The notes below the pieces were generated by a model, which saw nothing but the letters and a program-made list of their open reading frames with translations, was not told the DNA's origin and did no database searches. 64,000 nucleotides of DNA from Ipomoea triloba (taxonomy: Eukaryota > Streptophyta > Magnoliopsida > Solanales > Convolvulaceae): assembly GCF_003576645.1 (NCBI RefSeq), contig NC_044923.1, positions 12,089,993 through 12,153,992 on the forward strand, given 5' to 3'. This document shows positions 36,692 to 49,495 of the stretch, one piece after another (within the stretch, counting starts at the first letter, position 1; each line of letters begins with the position of its first letter). Both the position numbers and the translations under genes were made by a program.

Positions 36692-38396
36692 ATGCTATCA
36701 ATGGCACATCTGAAGGCTTCTGGGCGCCTGAGCGCCGTAGTGACAGCAGGTTTAGTACTAATATTGTCGGGAATTTTAAGGTCGAATGGTCAAATAAACA
36801 CAGCATGCACCACTACAGCCCTCAGCACCTTCACCCCTTGCTTCAATTACCTCACCGAAAGTAGCGGCAAAGCTGGCGGCTCGTCGCCGACGGAGGATTG
36901 CTGCAATACACTCAAGTCGGCGATGACTGATAGCATTGACTGCGCCTGCCTCATCGTCACCGGAAACGTCCCCGTCTCCATTCCGTTTGTTCGGACCTTG
37001 GCACTTGCCCTTCCTCAGATGTGTAACGCCGGCGTGCCGGTCCAATGCAAAGGTACGATGAATGTATGATTTATTCGATCTCTAAACCTCGTGATTAATT
37101 TTGCATTGTTGATCGATCGAGAAATTAAGAGATGTCTGATCTTTTGTAGCCACTGGCGCCCCTCTACCAGCTGCAGGTCCGGCAATTCCGTCCCCACCGG
37201 CGCCTCACTCTCGTACTCCTGCACCCCATCCACCTGCGGCGCCTCCCGGCAGTCATAGAGGTACCACTGCATGCACATACAATTGCACAATTTAATTAAC
37301 GCAGAACACTTCCATGGTTACAATTAGTACTCTCAAAGCTAGTCTGCCCGCCCTAGCACGGCCTAATCTTTGGCCGGCATCCAGAGCCGGTTGTTTTATT
37401 TGCGGGGTCATGTGCTACTAAGTAAGGCCCTATCAAAGTATAAATAAACTGCGAATTAAAGAAATATTACAAAGAGAAAAATGTAAAAAATTTAATTTTG
37501 GACTAATATAATCACAAATACATATACTAACTATTAGGTCAGGCTATACTAGGGGCGTCCAAAATTTTGAGGCCCTGTACGGTTGCACATTTTGCACGCC
37601 CTAGAATCCGGCCTTGCCGACATCGGCAAGCCGGTCCGTTAGACTTGCAGGCTAGGATTCATGCAACCCTATTTAACCCGTGTGGGTTGGCTGGCTTTTT
37701 TTTTTTTTTTTTTTTTTAACTTCAACTTTCAAAATTTTTAAATTGAAAACAATAAAATAAATTAAAATATTAATATTCAAAGTTCATAACTCCATATCAA
37801 TTTATTAATCTGATGGATAAATCATACCCGGACCCGTTACGGAGTCAGCACGGAGCACGGAGCACGGGTCCGGGGTTGGGCAACCCGGGAGCATGACCCG
37901 GGCCTCTTTGGCACAGGGCCGACCTCTCCGGAGGTGCTCCAGAGGTCGGTTGGGACCTCTCCAGAGGTCGGTTGGACCGACCTCTCCAGAGGTCGGCTGG
38001 GCCGAGCTCTGGGCTCGGCCCAGGAGCACCGGGTCGTGGTTGGACGCGGTCTTATCGGCGCAGGAAGTGGTCCGGGCCCGCCCGAGGGGTTTTCTCCAGT
38101 TTGTTAGGCTTACAACTAGTATATAAACATGTAACATTATCTAAACAATACATCTTCCACTTCTTTGTCTTAACGACATCTTCCACTTCTTTGTCTTAAC
38201 GACATCTTTGTCCTGTTATTACCAATCTTGTAATAGCTTTATTATTCCTTCAATATACTAAATACCTCCGAGGTATACTTTGATCCATACTTGTCATACC
38301 CCCTATAATTTATTCGGGTTTATTGATTCGGGCTACCCGGGTTAATTAAATCCATCATAATCATTACACACTTCAGTCCATAAAATATTCAGATAT

Positions 38397-38435
<39 letters not shown>

Positions 38436-38981
38436 TATTTATTTATAATACTAACAATTACGCTTCTTTGCTTCATACTTTTCAACAAAATTAGGTGAAA
38501 TAGAAATTGAAGTTTATGGCTATCAATATTTTCAATAATATATATATATATTTAAAACTATTTGGCTTGCGGGCTGGCCCACCCCGTTAGGCCCACATAT
38601 TCGCGGGCCTATTTTCCATCGTGGGGCGGGTGCGGATCAGCTAGCAGGCTTTGACCCACTTTGATAGTACTAGTTATAATAATGTTCCCGGGCCACTCAA
38701 GGTGAGGTGGTCAAGTTGTTGACGCGAAGAGAGCAATTTATTATTAGACTTCTTGATTTGAACAAGTGAGACAATTTAAATTGTTTTACTTTTGATCAAT
38801 TGCCACTATGATCACAATACCACATTTACTTCACACGACGGGTTTCTAACAACAACAACAACAACGAGTGACTCAATATATAAACTTGTAATTACAAAGT
38901 CATAAGTTCAAATCTCAACAATTTTGGTTTGAGCCAGTCAACTATAGGCAAAATAGGCTAGTTAATTAATTAATTAATTAA

Positions 38982-39021
<40 letters not shown>

Positions 39022-40389
39022 GTAATAGGGGTAACCCAGGATATAAAATTGTAACTACAAAGTCACAAGTTCGAATCTCAACCCTTTTGGTTTGAGCCGG
39101 TTAACTATAGGTAAAATAGGGCTAATTTACCTCTTTGCGATTCTTTGCTGATTAGGGCCACAACGAGTGGTTTACTCACTGCACACTCTCGAGTAGTGAC
39201 TGTGAATTTTCTTTGTCGCCCAAAATAATAATGGTAGTAGTATGGACTCCCATTTCTACTCCATATAATCTGACCGATGTGACATGTAATATAATGGAGT
39301 TATGATTATTAATCTATTCATTCTTATTTTTTTCTTCTAATAAAATTTGAAAATAAGTGAAAGTAAAAGATAGGAGTAAGTTTTTGGAGTTCAAGTAGTA
39401 TTGTTTTTAAATAATAATGCATACATGCAAAATTTTGTATGAAGCAGCGACGGCAGTGTCAGTTGTTAAAATGGAGAAGCCAACATCAACAATTGAGCCA
39501 CCTACTACGCCGCCCACGGCGGCAGCCGCACCTCCATTGTTCGTCCCAAAGACAACTCCGGCAGGGACAGTGGCAGAGCCACAATGGGGGCAGTGGGGGC
39601 AGCTGCCCCCACTGCCCTACTTCATATAATGTATATATATTAATTATACTAACATTCAAGCAAATGTTAAGGTGGCTTAAATGGTAAGGCTATAGAATTG
39701 TATGGAATGACCAGTGTTGGCCAGTGTTCAAACCTCACAGGTTACTAGCACCTAGTTTAGTTTCAAATGTATTTTTTATTTGTGGGATTTGTGGTTTTTT
39801 TTTAAAAAAAATATATATACATATTAAGCATTCAATTGGCCATGGTTTTTTTTAAAAAAATATATATATACATATTAAGCATTCAATTGGCCAAAGACCT
39901 TGTGATCTAGTGGCATTTGGTTGCACCTCACATGGGAGGGGATCTAGTGGCATTTGGTTGCACCTCACATGGGAGGGGGTGGATTCAAGCGGGAGGGGTG
40001 AATTCAAGCTTTAGTAGAGGCCATATTGGTATGGAGTCAATAGTACTAAAAAATAAGCTTTCAATCGTATTTTTTATTATTTTGTATCAAATTAATTATG
40101 TTTTATATTTTGTTTTAAATATTTTTTATCTTCAATGTATTTTAATTTTTCATCCCTAGTCAAAAATATTTATGACTCGGTATGTAAATTTTTTTTTTTT
40201 CAAAATATCTCCTAAATTTCAATCTTTCGCCGGTTCGCCCCCACTGGAGAAAATTTCTGGCTCCGCCACTGGGCAGGGATCAGGCCGGTGATGGTTCCAA
40301 CATCTGCTAATTCATCATACCTTATTTCTTCCTCCCTGTCTCTTCTTCTTTTGTTTTTGGCATTCCTAAATATGTTTCTCTATTATTAA
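36692..40389 (+). CDS. GPI-anchored lipid transfer protein (LTPG/xylogen-like), last exon interrupted by hAT
   Basis: Exon 1 is 36692-37052, exon 2 37150-37260 and exon 3 39448-39567 continuing after the insertion at 40280-40389. The start may be 36692 or the next ATG, 36704. A signal peptide (SAVVTAGLVLILSG) precedes eight cysteines: TACTTT, TPC, CC, CAC, MC and QC. A Pro/Ala/Ser-rich linker follows (GAPLPAAGPAIPSPPAP). Exon 3 adds TSTIEPPTTPPTAAAAPP and, beyond the inserted hAT, the hydrophobic GPI tail (SLSLLLLFLAFLN), with stop TAA at 40387-40389. As it stands, translation runs into the element and stops at about 39629, giving an unanchored protein. The exon 3 acceptor is a NAGNAG (aagcag), both choices in frame. 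Family role: secreted lipid binding and export at the cell surface. It is related to, but clearly diverged from, the two minus-strand LTPG copies. Confidence 0.85.
37325..38672. mobile_element. hAT element in intron 2 of the plus-strand LTPG gene
   Basis: The ends are inverted: TAGTACTCTCAAAG at 37325 and the complement of TAGTACTATCAAAG at 38672. Flanks are gttacaat and gttataat, an 8-bp duplication with one mismatch, as expected for hAT. The interior (ctttcaaaatttttaaattgaaaac and following AT-rich DNA) matches 18040-18200 in copy B, so this is the same family. A solo LTR is nested at 37811-38357, and a further gccgg-bordered insert may lie at about 37380-37615. Confidence 0.82.
37811..38357 (+). 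mobile_element. Solo LTR (547 bp)
   Basis: Begins TGATGGAT and ends ATCCATCA (TG..CA with inverted tips) and is flanked by a perfect 5-bp duplication, TAATC (37806-37810 and 38358-38362). It contains a TATA-like agtatataaac near 38117 and a GC-rich U3-like part. No internal domain or second LTR is present: a solo LTR left by recombination. Confidence 0.9.
38673..39447. other. Rest of LTPG intron 2, with simple repeats and two related repeat modules
   Basis: Two similar segments (about 38870-38960 and 39045-39130) each read aaagtca(c/t)aagttc(g/a)aatctcaac, with a B-box-like core, and probably derive from a tRNA-type SINE. Between them lies (TTAA)n/(ATA)n (38964-39021). No exon is recognised. 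Confidence 0.5.
39568..40271. mobile_element. Non-autonomous hAT element in the last exon of the plus-strand LTPG gene
   Basis: The inverted ends are CAGTGGCAGAGCCA at 39568 and the complement of CAGTGGCGGAGCCA at 40271. A perfect 8-bp target duplication, GGCAGGGA, flanks it (39560-39567 and 40272-40279). Deleting the element and one duplicate joins the exon in frame. Inside are SINE-like modules (about 39668-39780; 39892-40050) and a short tandem duplication of an A/T-rich segment. Confidence 0.93.
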
Positions 40390-40391
40390 TG

Positions 40392-40599
40392 GATGAGTAT
40401 GAATTTCGATCCGATTATTATTATTATTGCAGTAAATTACATCAATTACATATATATTACTAGACTAGATGAATAATTACAATGGTTGCATGGATCAAGA
40501 TTCATATTGCATTGTGAAACTTGGTACAAAAATTACGTACTTTCAGTTAATACATTGTATATGTACAGAGAACCGTTTCTGTACATATAAACAAATAAC

Positions 40600-40659
<60 letters not shown>

Positions 40660-41600
40660 CTAATGTTTACAATGCAAAGTAGATGATATTAGTACATGAT
40701 ATAATTTCCTCAAAAAAAAAAAGTACATGATATAATCTGCCGAATAATTATAGTGATTTCTATCTAGTATCTATAATATACGGAGTAACTAACTTCACGA
40801 ATAAGCAACATTAAATGCATTGTAATGTACTATTTTTGTGACCCGGACACATGTCATATCAGTTTTTTGACTTTATATTTCCAGAAAAAAGGAAAATAAA
40901 ACGTACAATACAAATGGCTTTTTCTTCGTCTTCCTCGTACTTTTTTTTGAAAACTCGTCTTCCTCGTACTCTTCCTCGGCTATTGCGAGGAAAACGACGA
41001 AAAGGATGGATATTAACAAACTACAGTAAATTAAAAGCAAAAATGGTCATATTCACGTTCACGTGTAAGCTCAAGGATGGCATCACGTACCAGCCAATAC
41101 CGCAATTATAAGAGTTATACTATATGTACTTTCAAATTCTACTTCCTCACTTTCACTCCTTAATGTTTCAAATAAAGATTTGATATTTTTACCATGTGGG
41201 TCCAGGATAGGTGTCTACATCAAAAGTTTATGAGATGGAGTACAAGTTGGAGTATGAAATGGGGGTTCATGTAGTATTTTCCCAATTATAAATCTACACA
41301 AATACCTGTGTCAGTGTGTCACCAAGAGTCTACATAAATCACATCGTCTGATGTCGGAGAGTTAACTTGTTAACTACACAATATTTCAAATTATACTTTT
41401 TGTAAAAGTTGTCTATTGATCTTCTTGGTTTGAGTTAATAAGTTATATATAGACAACCTAAGTTTGTTTATCATGAACTGTTGCCTATTTACTTCTTTAT
41501 TTGAGTATCGTCCGCTTATAGGTAATATATATTGGCTAGTTTACTCTATTATAATCCTTTGTCTGTTACAAGACACATTTCACCCATAGTGCATGCATAT
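40392..41600. other. Gene-poor stretch with (TA)n microsatellite
   Basis: Only the LTPG 3' flank, a (TA)n run at about 40602-40657 and AT-rich DNA are seen. The weak open frame at 40851-41111 has no recognisable product. Confidence 0.5.
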
Positions 41601-42415
41601 GCTACGAGTTTTCCCATTAAAAAAAAAAAAGTGAATGGTAAGGGGTTCACGCTCCCACTTTGAGAGATCATTAACTAAGGTCCAAGCAAAATAAAAGGTG
41701 AATATCATGCAAGCATACAAGAATTTTAAAACTCATTTGGTCAAAACAATTGCTTGGTAAAGAAGGGGTACTTCCCATGGATATTCAAAGAGAAAAACTT
41801 TTTATTTTTGGCACATGATTAACATTCTCCGTAGATAATGCGATTATTTTTGGCACATGATTAACATTCTCCGTAGATAATGCGAAAAATGACACACTCT
41901 CCAAAGATCAAATACACCCATAAGACAAGACCAATAAATCAATCAAGTAACAACACAATTTAAGCACAAGGTGCGTCCTTTCCACACTTTAAAACAAACA
42001 TCGTCCTCGATGTTACCTTGAGGACTAAGCGGAATAAAGGAGCGCGGTCATTCAAAATCAGTCAAATCATTTCCACACTTTAGAAGTGTTTCCGGGGTTG
42101 TGGGGTATCAACAGCATAGCATTTTGCGGGTGCGAAGTAGCAAGTGCTTATCAAGTGTGCAAGGAACATGTACAACAACTCTAGAATTGAAAAACGGGGC
42201 ATAAAAAGTAGAAGGGATAAGAGGTTTACAACCAAGTAAGCATTCTTTCATTTCCACACTTTAAGCTTACAACATATATTTAGCCTCCATTCTCCAAGCT
42301 ACATGAAACAATGTTAGTGCAAGAAGACAACCAATTGAAGTGCAATGGCGTTGTGGAACTCCTTTTATTCACAATGAAAGTATCAAAACATAAATCCTAA
42401 AATGAAGCAAGTAAT
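41601..42415 (-). mobile_element. Athila-type retrotransposon, 3' internal region
   Basis: On the minus strand, 42020-41975 reads gaggacgatgtttgtttta followed by aagtgtggaaa, the conserved non-coding motif that lies near the 3' end of the Athila/Tat internal region. This fits a minus-strand element also seen at 44590 and 52458. A 42-bp perfect tandem duplication sits at 41802-41885. Confidence 0.55.
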
Positions 42416-43640
42416 GTAACACCCCTAATTTTCAGGCTGAGATAAGCAATAACATAAAGCAGAGGCTAACAAATCTCAACGCTAAATTATATAAATGCGG
42501 AAGCGTTAACTAAACCACAGAAGGTGCTATGCCACATCCAGGTTAACTATCACCTAGATGCTAACGCAAAATCCAACATCCAACTCAAAATCCTCAAATG
42601 CGAAACACAATCTAAGCAAGTCAATACAAACATATTGTCTAAGGCACGCAGGCCCGAAAAGTCTAAACACCATCAACAATCTCTAAGCTAATCATAAAGG
42701 GAAAAGTAGTTCTACACCTAGCGCTCTCTCGTGCAAAATCTACTCCATACCTGGAAAACAGTTAGAAATATTAGCAAAGAAATGCTAAGTAATCCTCCAC
42801 TCACACTCGTGAGAAATACAATAATATAGCATAGCTTTGTAAATAGATTTTACACACGCATATAGAATATATGCCAACGAAACTGTCCTTTGTTTAAAAA
42901 CCAGATGACTCAACAACACTAGGCTGAATGAATCACAAACTAAGGACACCTCAACGAATTCAATACTGAATGAATCACAAACTAAGGACACCTCAACGAA
43001 TTCAATATCAAGGAATGAATCCACAATACCACAGTTCCATAACAAGATACTCAACCACAACACAAGCTCAACTGAACAACACAAGTGAAACTAACCAATC
43101 AACAACCTCACATCACTCCCTTAGAGTGACACAATCCAAGAAATATAGAATAACCTCCAAACCAAACCACCCAACCGTAAGGTAAACAACATACCACAGA
43201 AGCATATAAGCCCAAACCACAAAGGCATAGAAGCCCAATCACAGAGGCATGAAAACCCAATCACAGAGGCATATATGCCCAAATCACAGAGGTATGAAAG
43301 CCCAATCGCAGAGGTATACAATGCCCAATCACAAGGTGTATAAGCCAAATCACACAGGCATATGATGCCCAAACATCATAGGCATAAGATGCCTAAACCA
43401 CAAAGGTATACAATCCCCAAATAACTCCCTCCCATACCAATAGATACATGTAAAGTCGTAGCTCGAATAACCACTTTCCAAAGGGTATACAAGACTCTAG
43501 AAGCCAAAGAATTACTCAAAAGAGTTCAAGACCTCAACATATCGAACTCAAGTTCATTTCCAAGGGAAAATACTCATACAAGCAATACTCAGATTCAGAA
43601 CATGTCAACAGGACATTTTTGGTCCCGGTTATAAAGATGT
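42416..43640. mobile_element. LTR fragment with a degenerate minisatellite
   Basis: Starts tgtaacacccctaattttc, the usual edge of Ty3/gypsy LTRs (the mirror image, ggggtgttaca, occurs at 32957). It contains an irregular ~25-bp tandem array at 43185-43420 (cacagaggcatataagccc-like units). No second terminus is found, so it is partial. Confidence 0.55.
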
Positions 43641-44450
43641 GAATCTAGAAGGGGGAGGGGGGGGGGGTTTGAATACACTTACAAGGAATTTTGAAAACTT
43701 TTCACAAGATCAAACCCTTGAGAGGATTGAACTTGATCAAAGATAAACGCAGCGGATAAGAAAGGTTATAGCAAATTTTAAGATCACTTTGCATGAAACT
43801 TTATCTTATGAAAATTAGGTTTGTGTGGCATGCAATGTAGTACGTAAAATAAAATAGAGAGAGAGAGAGAGAGAGAAGTTTTTATAGTGGTTCGACTGTT
43901 AACGAAGCTTACTCCACTCTTCTTCACAACTTGTGAAGGATTGCACTATTTTCCCCTTAATAGTAGAATATTTCCTCTACAACGTGTTCCTTTGATCACC
44001 AAGCCCGGCAGTCACGTCTCTTTAGGTTTTTCAACTTCTTCAAAGTTTACTCCGCTTCTTTCTACTTCTCCAAAGTAGAGATAGGTTGGAATGGTTGAGA
44101 GTGTTTCTCCAACTCGAGAATCTTGTGATTGATCTTCTTGATTCAACACTTGAGCTTCACAAGATCTCTTTCGTAAACTGGAGTGTGATTTATGAGCTTT
44201 TGAATATTTTTGCACACTGAGAGTATTTTGCTTGCTAATGCTTTTTTGCTTTTCCAACCTTGTCCAAATGAGAAGGAGCAAGGGTATTTATAGGTGTGAA
44301 TTTTCAGATCCGTTGGAGGGAATTTGAAATTCAAATACCTATTAACCAGTGTGTAATATCTAATGGGTAATGGTGTAGTGTGTAGGGTGATGTGAAAATG
44401 GGTGTAAAGTCGAACCACGAGGATTGGAATTTATGACACGTAAGGAGTAA
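43641..44450. mobile_element. Probable LTR or leader fragment of a retrotransposon
   Basis: Contains tctagaagggggaggg, a (GA)n run (43856-43876) and the phrase tagtggttcgactg with repeated acttcttcaaagtttactccg, typical of dispersed plant LTR sequences. No coding sequence is found and no termini are defined. Confidence 0.35.
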
Positions 44451-44589
44451 TCACCTAGACTCTAGTCACCAAGGTATTGAAACCCGTAAGGATCCAAGCA
44501 AACCATTTTAAAGATTAAGGTATAACAACTAAGAAGTGTTTTTGGAATTTTGGATATAAGGGAAAACAAGATTAAACAAGGTTTAAATT

Positions 44590-45091
44590 CTATTGGAAAG
44601 GATGGGTTAGACTAGGTGTATTNTCTTTCGCTAAATGATTGCCGAGGCCCAATCCCTGGCACAATCTAGTCACCAAAGGTCCTAAGAATACAACTTGTAC
44701 CTTTTGCCTAGTCTGGGATTGAAGCCACTTCTTCACTTGAGTTCTCATGTTCACATTCACTCTATTCTCCATACTCCACATATAAAAGAGATCTTGCCGA
44801 TAGGTCTTATTCAGATTTATCTTTCTCCTTGAGAGATTTACAGCCAATGCTAACCTAATAGCTTTAAGGTAGTTGTTCGTGATGTGCTTGACTTCCAGGT
44901 TGCGTGAGTGATACAGTAGTCCATTTGTGATCTGGCCCCAATAATTTGCAGCATCTCTGTCAGTGTCAAAATCAAATTTAAAATCATTAAAGTAATGCAT
45001 GGATACCTCAGCTTGGTTGTGAAATCCCAAAGCAACTGCAATGTCGTTAACAGATAAATGGTATTTATGGCCAAAGAGTGCGAATTGTATC
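44590..45091 (-). pseudogene. Athila-type retrotransposon ORF, C-terminal part
   Basis: The frame reads QIQFALFGHKYHLSVND, ALGFHNQAEVSM, then YWGQITNG, YLKAIRLALAVNL and VFLGPLVTRLCQGLGLG, the pattern of the Athila ORF-1/accessory protein family. An n at 44623 lies near its end. At 45091 the homology is cut by the 5' LTR of another retrotransposon and resumes at 52458. It encodes no known enzyme; it is element-specific and defective. Confidence 0.75.
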
Positions 45092-45639
45092 TGATAGATA
45101 CCTAGCATAGGCACTCGGTCGATGTTACTTAGCAAGCAGTCGGGCATAACTCTCGGACTGGCAGACCGTTCGGTTTCCTAGCACCCCTCCATAACCCCTA
45201 ATAATTACCTTATTAATCACCATTAATTACTCGATTATTTCCCATTCAGCACCCATTTAATCCTATTATAACCTACCCATTATTATCCATAAATCCTAGT
45301 AAATTCACTATTAATTATCCATTTTCACTACTCAACGTCTACCACCTTTATACTATAAAACAAAGAAAGAAACGAGGAAGGGGGGGAGGAGTTTTCAACA
45401 TGAGGAGAGGCTGACATTTTTTCTTGAGACTAGAAGACAGAAAAACAGCATATGTACAAGTATTCTATCAATAAAATGAGTGAGTTTTAGCTTGGCACCG
45501 CCCAAAAAGGCCTGTGGTTTTCACCCTTTCGGTTTCCACGTCAAAATACGGTGTCTACTCTTGCTTTTGTTTATTGTTCTTGTAATTTTCCGGTAGTGTT
45601 GGCCCACCGGCCGATCGCCTGAAGATCGGGAAACCATCA
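45092..45639 (+). repeat. 5' LTR of the LARD-like element
   Basis: 548 bp, TG..CA. Contains a TATA-like ttatactataaaac near 45346 and a polyadenylation-like caataaaatg near 45468. Confidence 0.93.
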
Positions 45640-46244
45640 CTGGCGCCGTCTGTGGGAACCGATACAAAAAGTCGTGTGCCTCTTTCAGTTCGATCATGAA
45701 GAAATTAACCGGCAGCATGGAGAATTTTCACTAAGGTCTTTGTAACTATTCATGACGCGTGCAAATGAAATTCATAGAGAAATGCTCCAACTGGTTGGGA
45801 AGAACGAAGCTGATGCGTTAAAGAAAGCTTTTGGGGAGATTCGGCCGGAGATTGAGTTGGGAGATCGCCACATGGATGCCCTCTTCATGTAGCTTTGCAA
45901 TATTTGAATCTCGGAGCCTCAATGGGAAAATCTCCAACAACCAAGGTATTGTATATTTGCGTGGCAATAAGGGAAAAGGAAAATGAGAAACTTCAATTTT
46001 CAATGCCTAAAATTCATTGTTTTTATTCACATACATATGTACGTGATAAGGCAGAAGTTTGGGAAAGCATATTTGGTAATCATGAAATTTCCTCTTGCCT
46101 CCATGGAAAATATGGAGGTACATAGTACATGGTATAATAGTAAAAGGAGCGAGCAGTGATTAGTATCGTGTCAGACTGAGGGACTTGACTGAACCAGTCA
46201 AGAGTAGGCAATAGGAATATGATCGATCGGGATGAATTGTGAAC

Positions 46245-46400
46245 CACCCTGCAAGACGGGTGATACCCTGAAATATGGGCAATAAACACCCTGAAAGATG
46301 GGTGAGACCCTGAAAGAGGGGTGATACCCTGAAATATGGGCAATAAACACCCTGAAAGACGGGTGAGACCCTGAAAGAGGGGTGATAAATGTTTTGGGAG
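46245..46400 (+). repeat. Short tandem repeat of ccctgaaagaygggtga units
   Basis: Two 60-bp copies, each built of three ~20-bp subunits (accctgaaa, then gatgggtg or gaggggtg). The same subunit recurs at 46960-47030 and 47985-48030, so it is dispersed through the element. Confidence 0.85.
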
Positions 46401-49400
46401 ACCTGTGAGAACAACCTTGAAAGATAGGTAAGAATGGTTTCAGAGGGGTAACACGAGAACGGTAGAAATATCGTTCGCGAACTGGTTCAACGGGAAGATT
46501 ATTATGCTCGTTGGTAACTTCTATAAGTTTACATACATGAGCAATGTTTATATGGAAGTTCGGATATTTGACTATTGCAGTTACCATTTCCAAGCACATT
46601 TTACATATGGAATGAACATGCATATACGTGGATAAAGGCACGAGGTATGGAGAATTGAATGGGGAAGCATGTGAATTTTTCATTTTTTAAGGCACATTTT
46701 ACACAGAGAAAATATTGGTTTTCAATTGCATGGCATTTTTAAAAGGAAAGGGATTTGATATTGGAGAAGATAGTCGACCAACAAGAGAAATTATCTCCAC
46801 GCATGCTGCGAATGCAATTCTAACAAAGGGCTGTTGTTCTACAAAATTCGTCATCAAAATGGAGAACTCTGGCATCAAAGCCTCAAAGGCCTTGTCCCGA
46901 ACGACTGAGGGACTGACCGAGCAGACTAGCCAGTCGGCCATAGAAATATGGTCGGCTAAAAACCACCCTGAAATACGGGTGAGAATACCACCCTGAAATA
47001 CGGGTGAGAATTGCCCTGAAAGATGGGTAGGAATAACGAGATAACAATAACTTATTTATGCCATGAACATAGTCAAAGCATGCTTCGTACTTCTGTAAAT
47101 TGCGAAGGGAAGAGAGAAGTGTATATTAGGCAAAATTGTGAGTAATGAAGATTCAACAATATCCGTAGCAACCGTGAATGATTGAGCAGCTTCTTTATAC
47201 CTCCCAAGAACCTGTAATAATTTTTATTTTCGGAAAATCGCTTCCAAGGACACACTTGCAACATGTATGGACAGTGGTTGTGAAACATAATTTGGTGACC
47301 GCCTCCTATGAGGTTGTGCTCTTGAAACATAATTTGGTGACCGCCTCCTATGAGGTTGTGCTCTTTGGGCAAGCATGACTTTCACCTTAGGAGTTACTGC
47401 AGAAATATCTATTATTTCAAAAACATGTAGAGCGGCTTAGTCTGCTACACATGGAGACAGGGCGTACGTACCATATTTCCTGGTGTTGAGACAGCCTGTT
47501 GATGGCTGAGGGACTCAGCCAAACAAATACCAGCAGGTCCGATAGACATGATCTGTCAGAAGTAATGAGGTAGTCGGCTGGTGTGTGCGGTGGCAGAAGG
47601 ACTGACTGCTTGTAGCGGCTCCCAAAAATTACTAGTGCGCTATGTGGATAGTGTCATTCCTATGTTCGAATTGACTCCCAGCTCCGGCGACTTTCGGGTA
47701 TGAAAAAAATATTCTCCTATCTTTTATCATCACAAATACTACGTGTACAAACTGCATGCGAAGCACCCCAAGCGCCGACCGACTGTGCCGGGGAGGCGGA
47801 GTTTATCAAGAAACAAAATTATCCTAAAAAAGGGGCCTATTTTCCCGTAGTTGGCGAGAAAGTAGTCAGACGTTGAGTAGTAATCCAAGCCATTCTTATG
47901 AATTTTCCTTATATGGATATGTCTATGCATGCAAATGGAATTTTTTTTATGTTTCACTCCAAAAGTTAAAAAACGCTATGAAAATCATCCTGAAAAATGG
48001 GTAAGAACTACCCTGAAAGAGAGGTGAGAATATATTGCCCTTGAAAGCAAGTGAGAGCAGGAGTCGATTCGCTAGAAGCAAGGGAGTAGTCGGCCATTCG
48101 GCCATAAAAATATGGTAGGTCGATGGCGATTGATGGAAGGACAGCCAGCTGTAAAAATATGGTCATTGAATTTTCACAAGGGTATATTTTAAGATCACAT
48201 GGAGATTTTGGCATAAAAAATATGATTGGAAGAAATGTGTAGCGCCTGAGCAGCTTTGATATCCAAGGGATGGTCCGGACCTCCGTGATAGCACTGGGCT
48301 AGGTGTTCGGCGGTAAAAGCAGAGAATTTTGGGAGGCAGTCTGGCAATCAAGAGGCAAGGGAGCACAAAAGGGAATATAATCATGGAAAAACCTTTTTCA
48401 CACAAGTAAGGAAAAATTTAATTACCAGTATGTGTAAATAGAAATTCTTTGGCTACATGCAAAATTTGGACATATATGAAAAATATATGTAAGATTCAAG
48501 TGGATTGATGAGGGATAGTGGGTCGCCTTGGCTTGTGGAAAGAAAAATATTTTCTCAGGATTTATTGATACAAGGTATGGTTTGCATGTGTCGAGTTATA
48601 TAGTATCGACTGGGGCAGTAAGCTAATCTTATGAAGTATTTTTGAAACATTTCTTTCCTAACGTGGATATGCTTATGCATGGAAAATGTCAAAGCTATAA
48701 ATAATGGAGGTGAAACACATGTGCTAGTTAGAAGGAAATCATAGCTTTATTACAGCTACAAATTGCAAATTGAAGTTTTGATATTCTCCAGAGATACGTA
48801 TAAGAGAGATGGATTTAAATAAAGTACATATATATATACGTGGGATAAGGTGAGGAAAATCCAAAATATTAAAGGGGAATGGGAGCAAATAAAATTGAGT
48901 ACTTCTTGGAGCTTGGAAACTCTCACGTGAAGATTCAAGGAGAAATATGCAAGACTTGAAAGTGGCAGACTGATCTGCATGTTTGCGGAGTATATTTTGG
49001 ATTTAGAATTTCAAAATCGGTGTGCACAAGTGTTGGAATTTCATAGATGGCAGAGTACAAATTGGAAGCAAAACTTTGATGAAAAAGTTTTGGCATGAGA
49101 GAAAACGACAGCATGGAGAAGTCAATCTTATTTATTATTTTTCAATGTACAATTATTGTATATTATTTTTTGTACCTGTAGTGAAAATAAATTGTAAAAG
49201 GGTCAATCAAGTAGCCGGTCGAGCCGAGATTGACTCGGGTGGTCTACCAGCCCTCTAATTGGTACGATTGAGTTTCGGTTTAACCAACCCTTTAAATGGT
49301 TTGAGTAAAATCTGGGGACTGATTAGGGGTTTGTGATACCTAGTCAGATCCTAAAAAGCGATCTATGATTGTTTACGGATAAGTAAGTGAGGCAATCCAA

Positions 49401-49495
49401 CTGCCCTATTGAGATGCTAAGTTGAAATAACTTAGTTGAGTCCTAAGTGATCTATGATCACCGTTGGACAAATGAGTTTAGCAGTCTGCCTGCCT

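Noticed and set aside
44590..45147. Novel host gene of 185 codons
   Set aside because: Motifs match the Athila retrotransposon ORF family, and the last part of the frame runs into an LTR.
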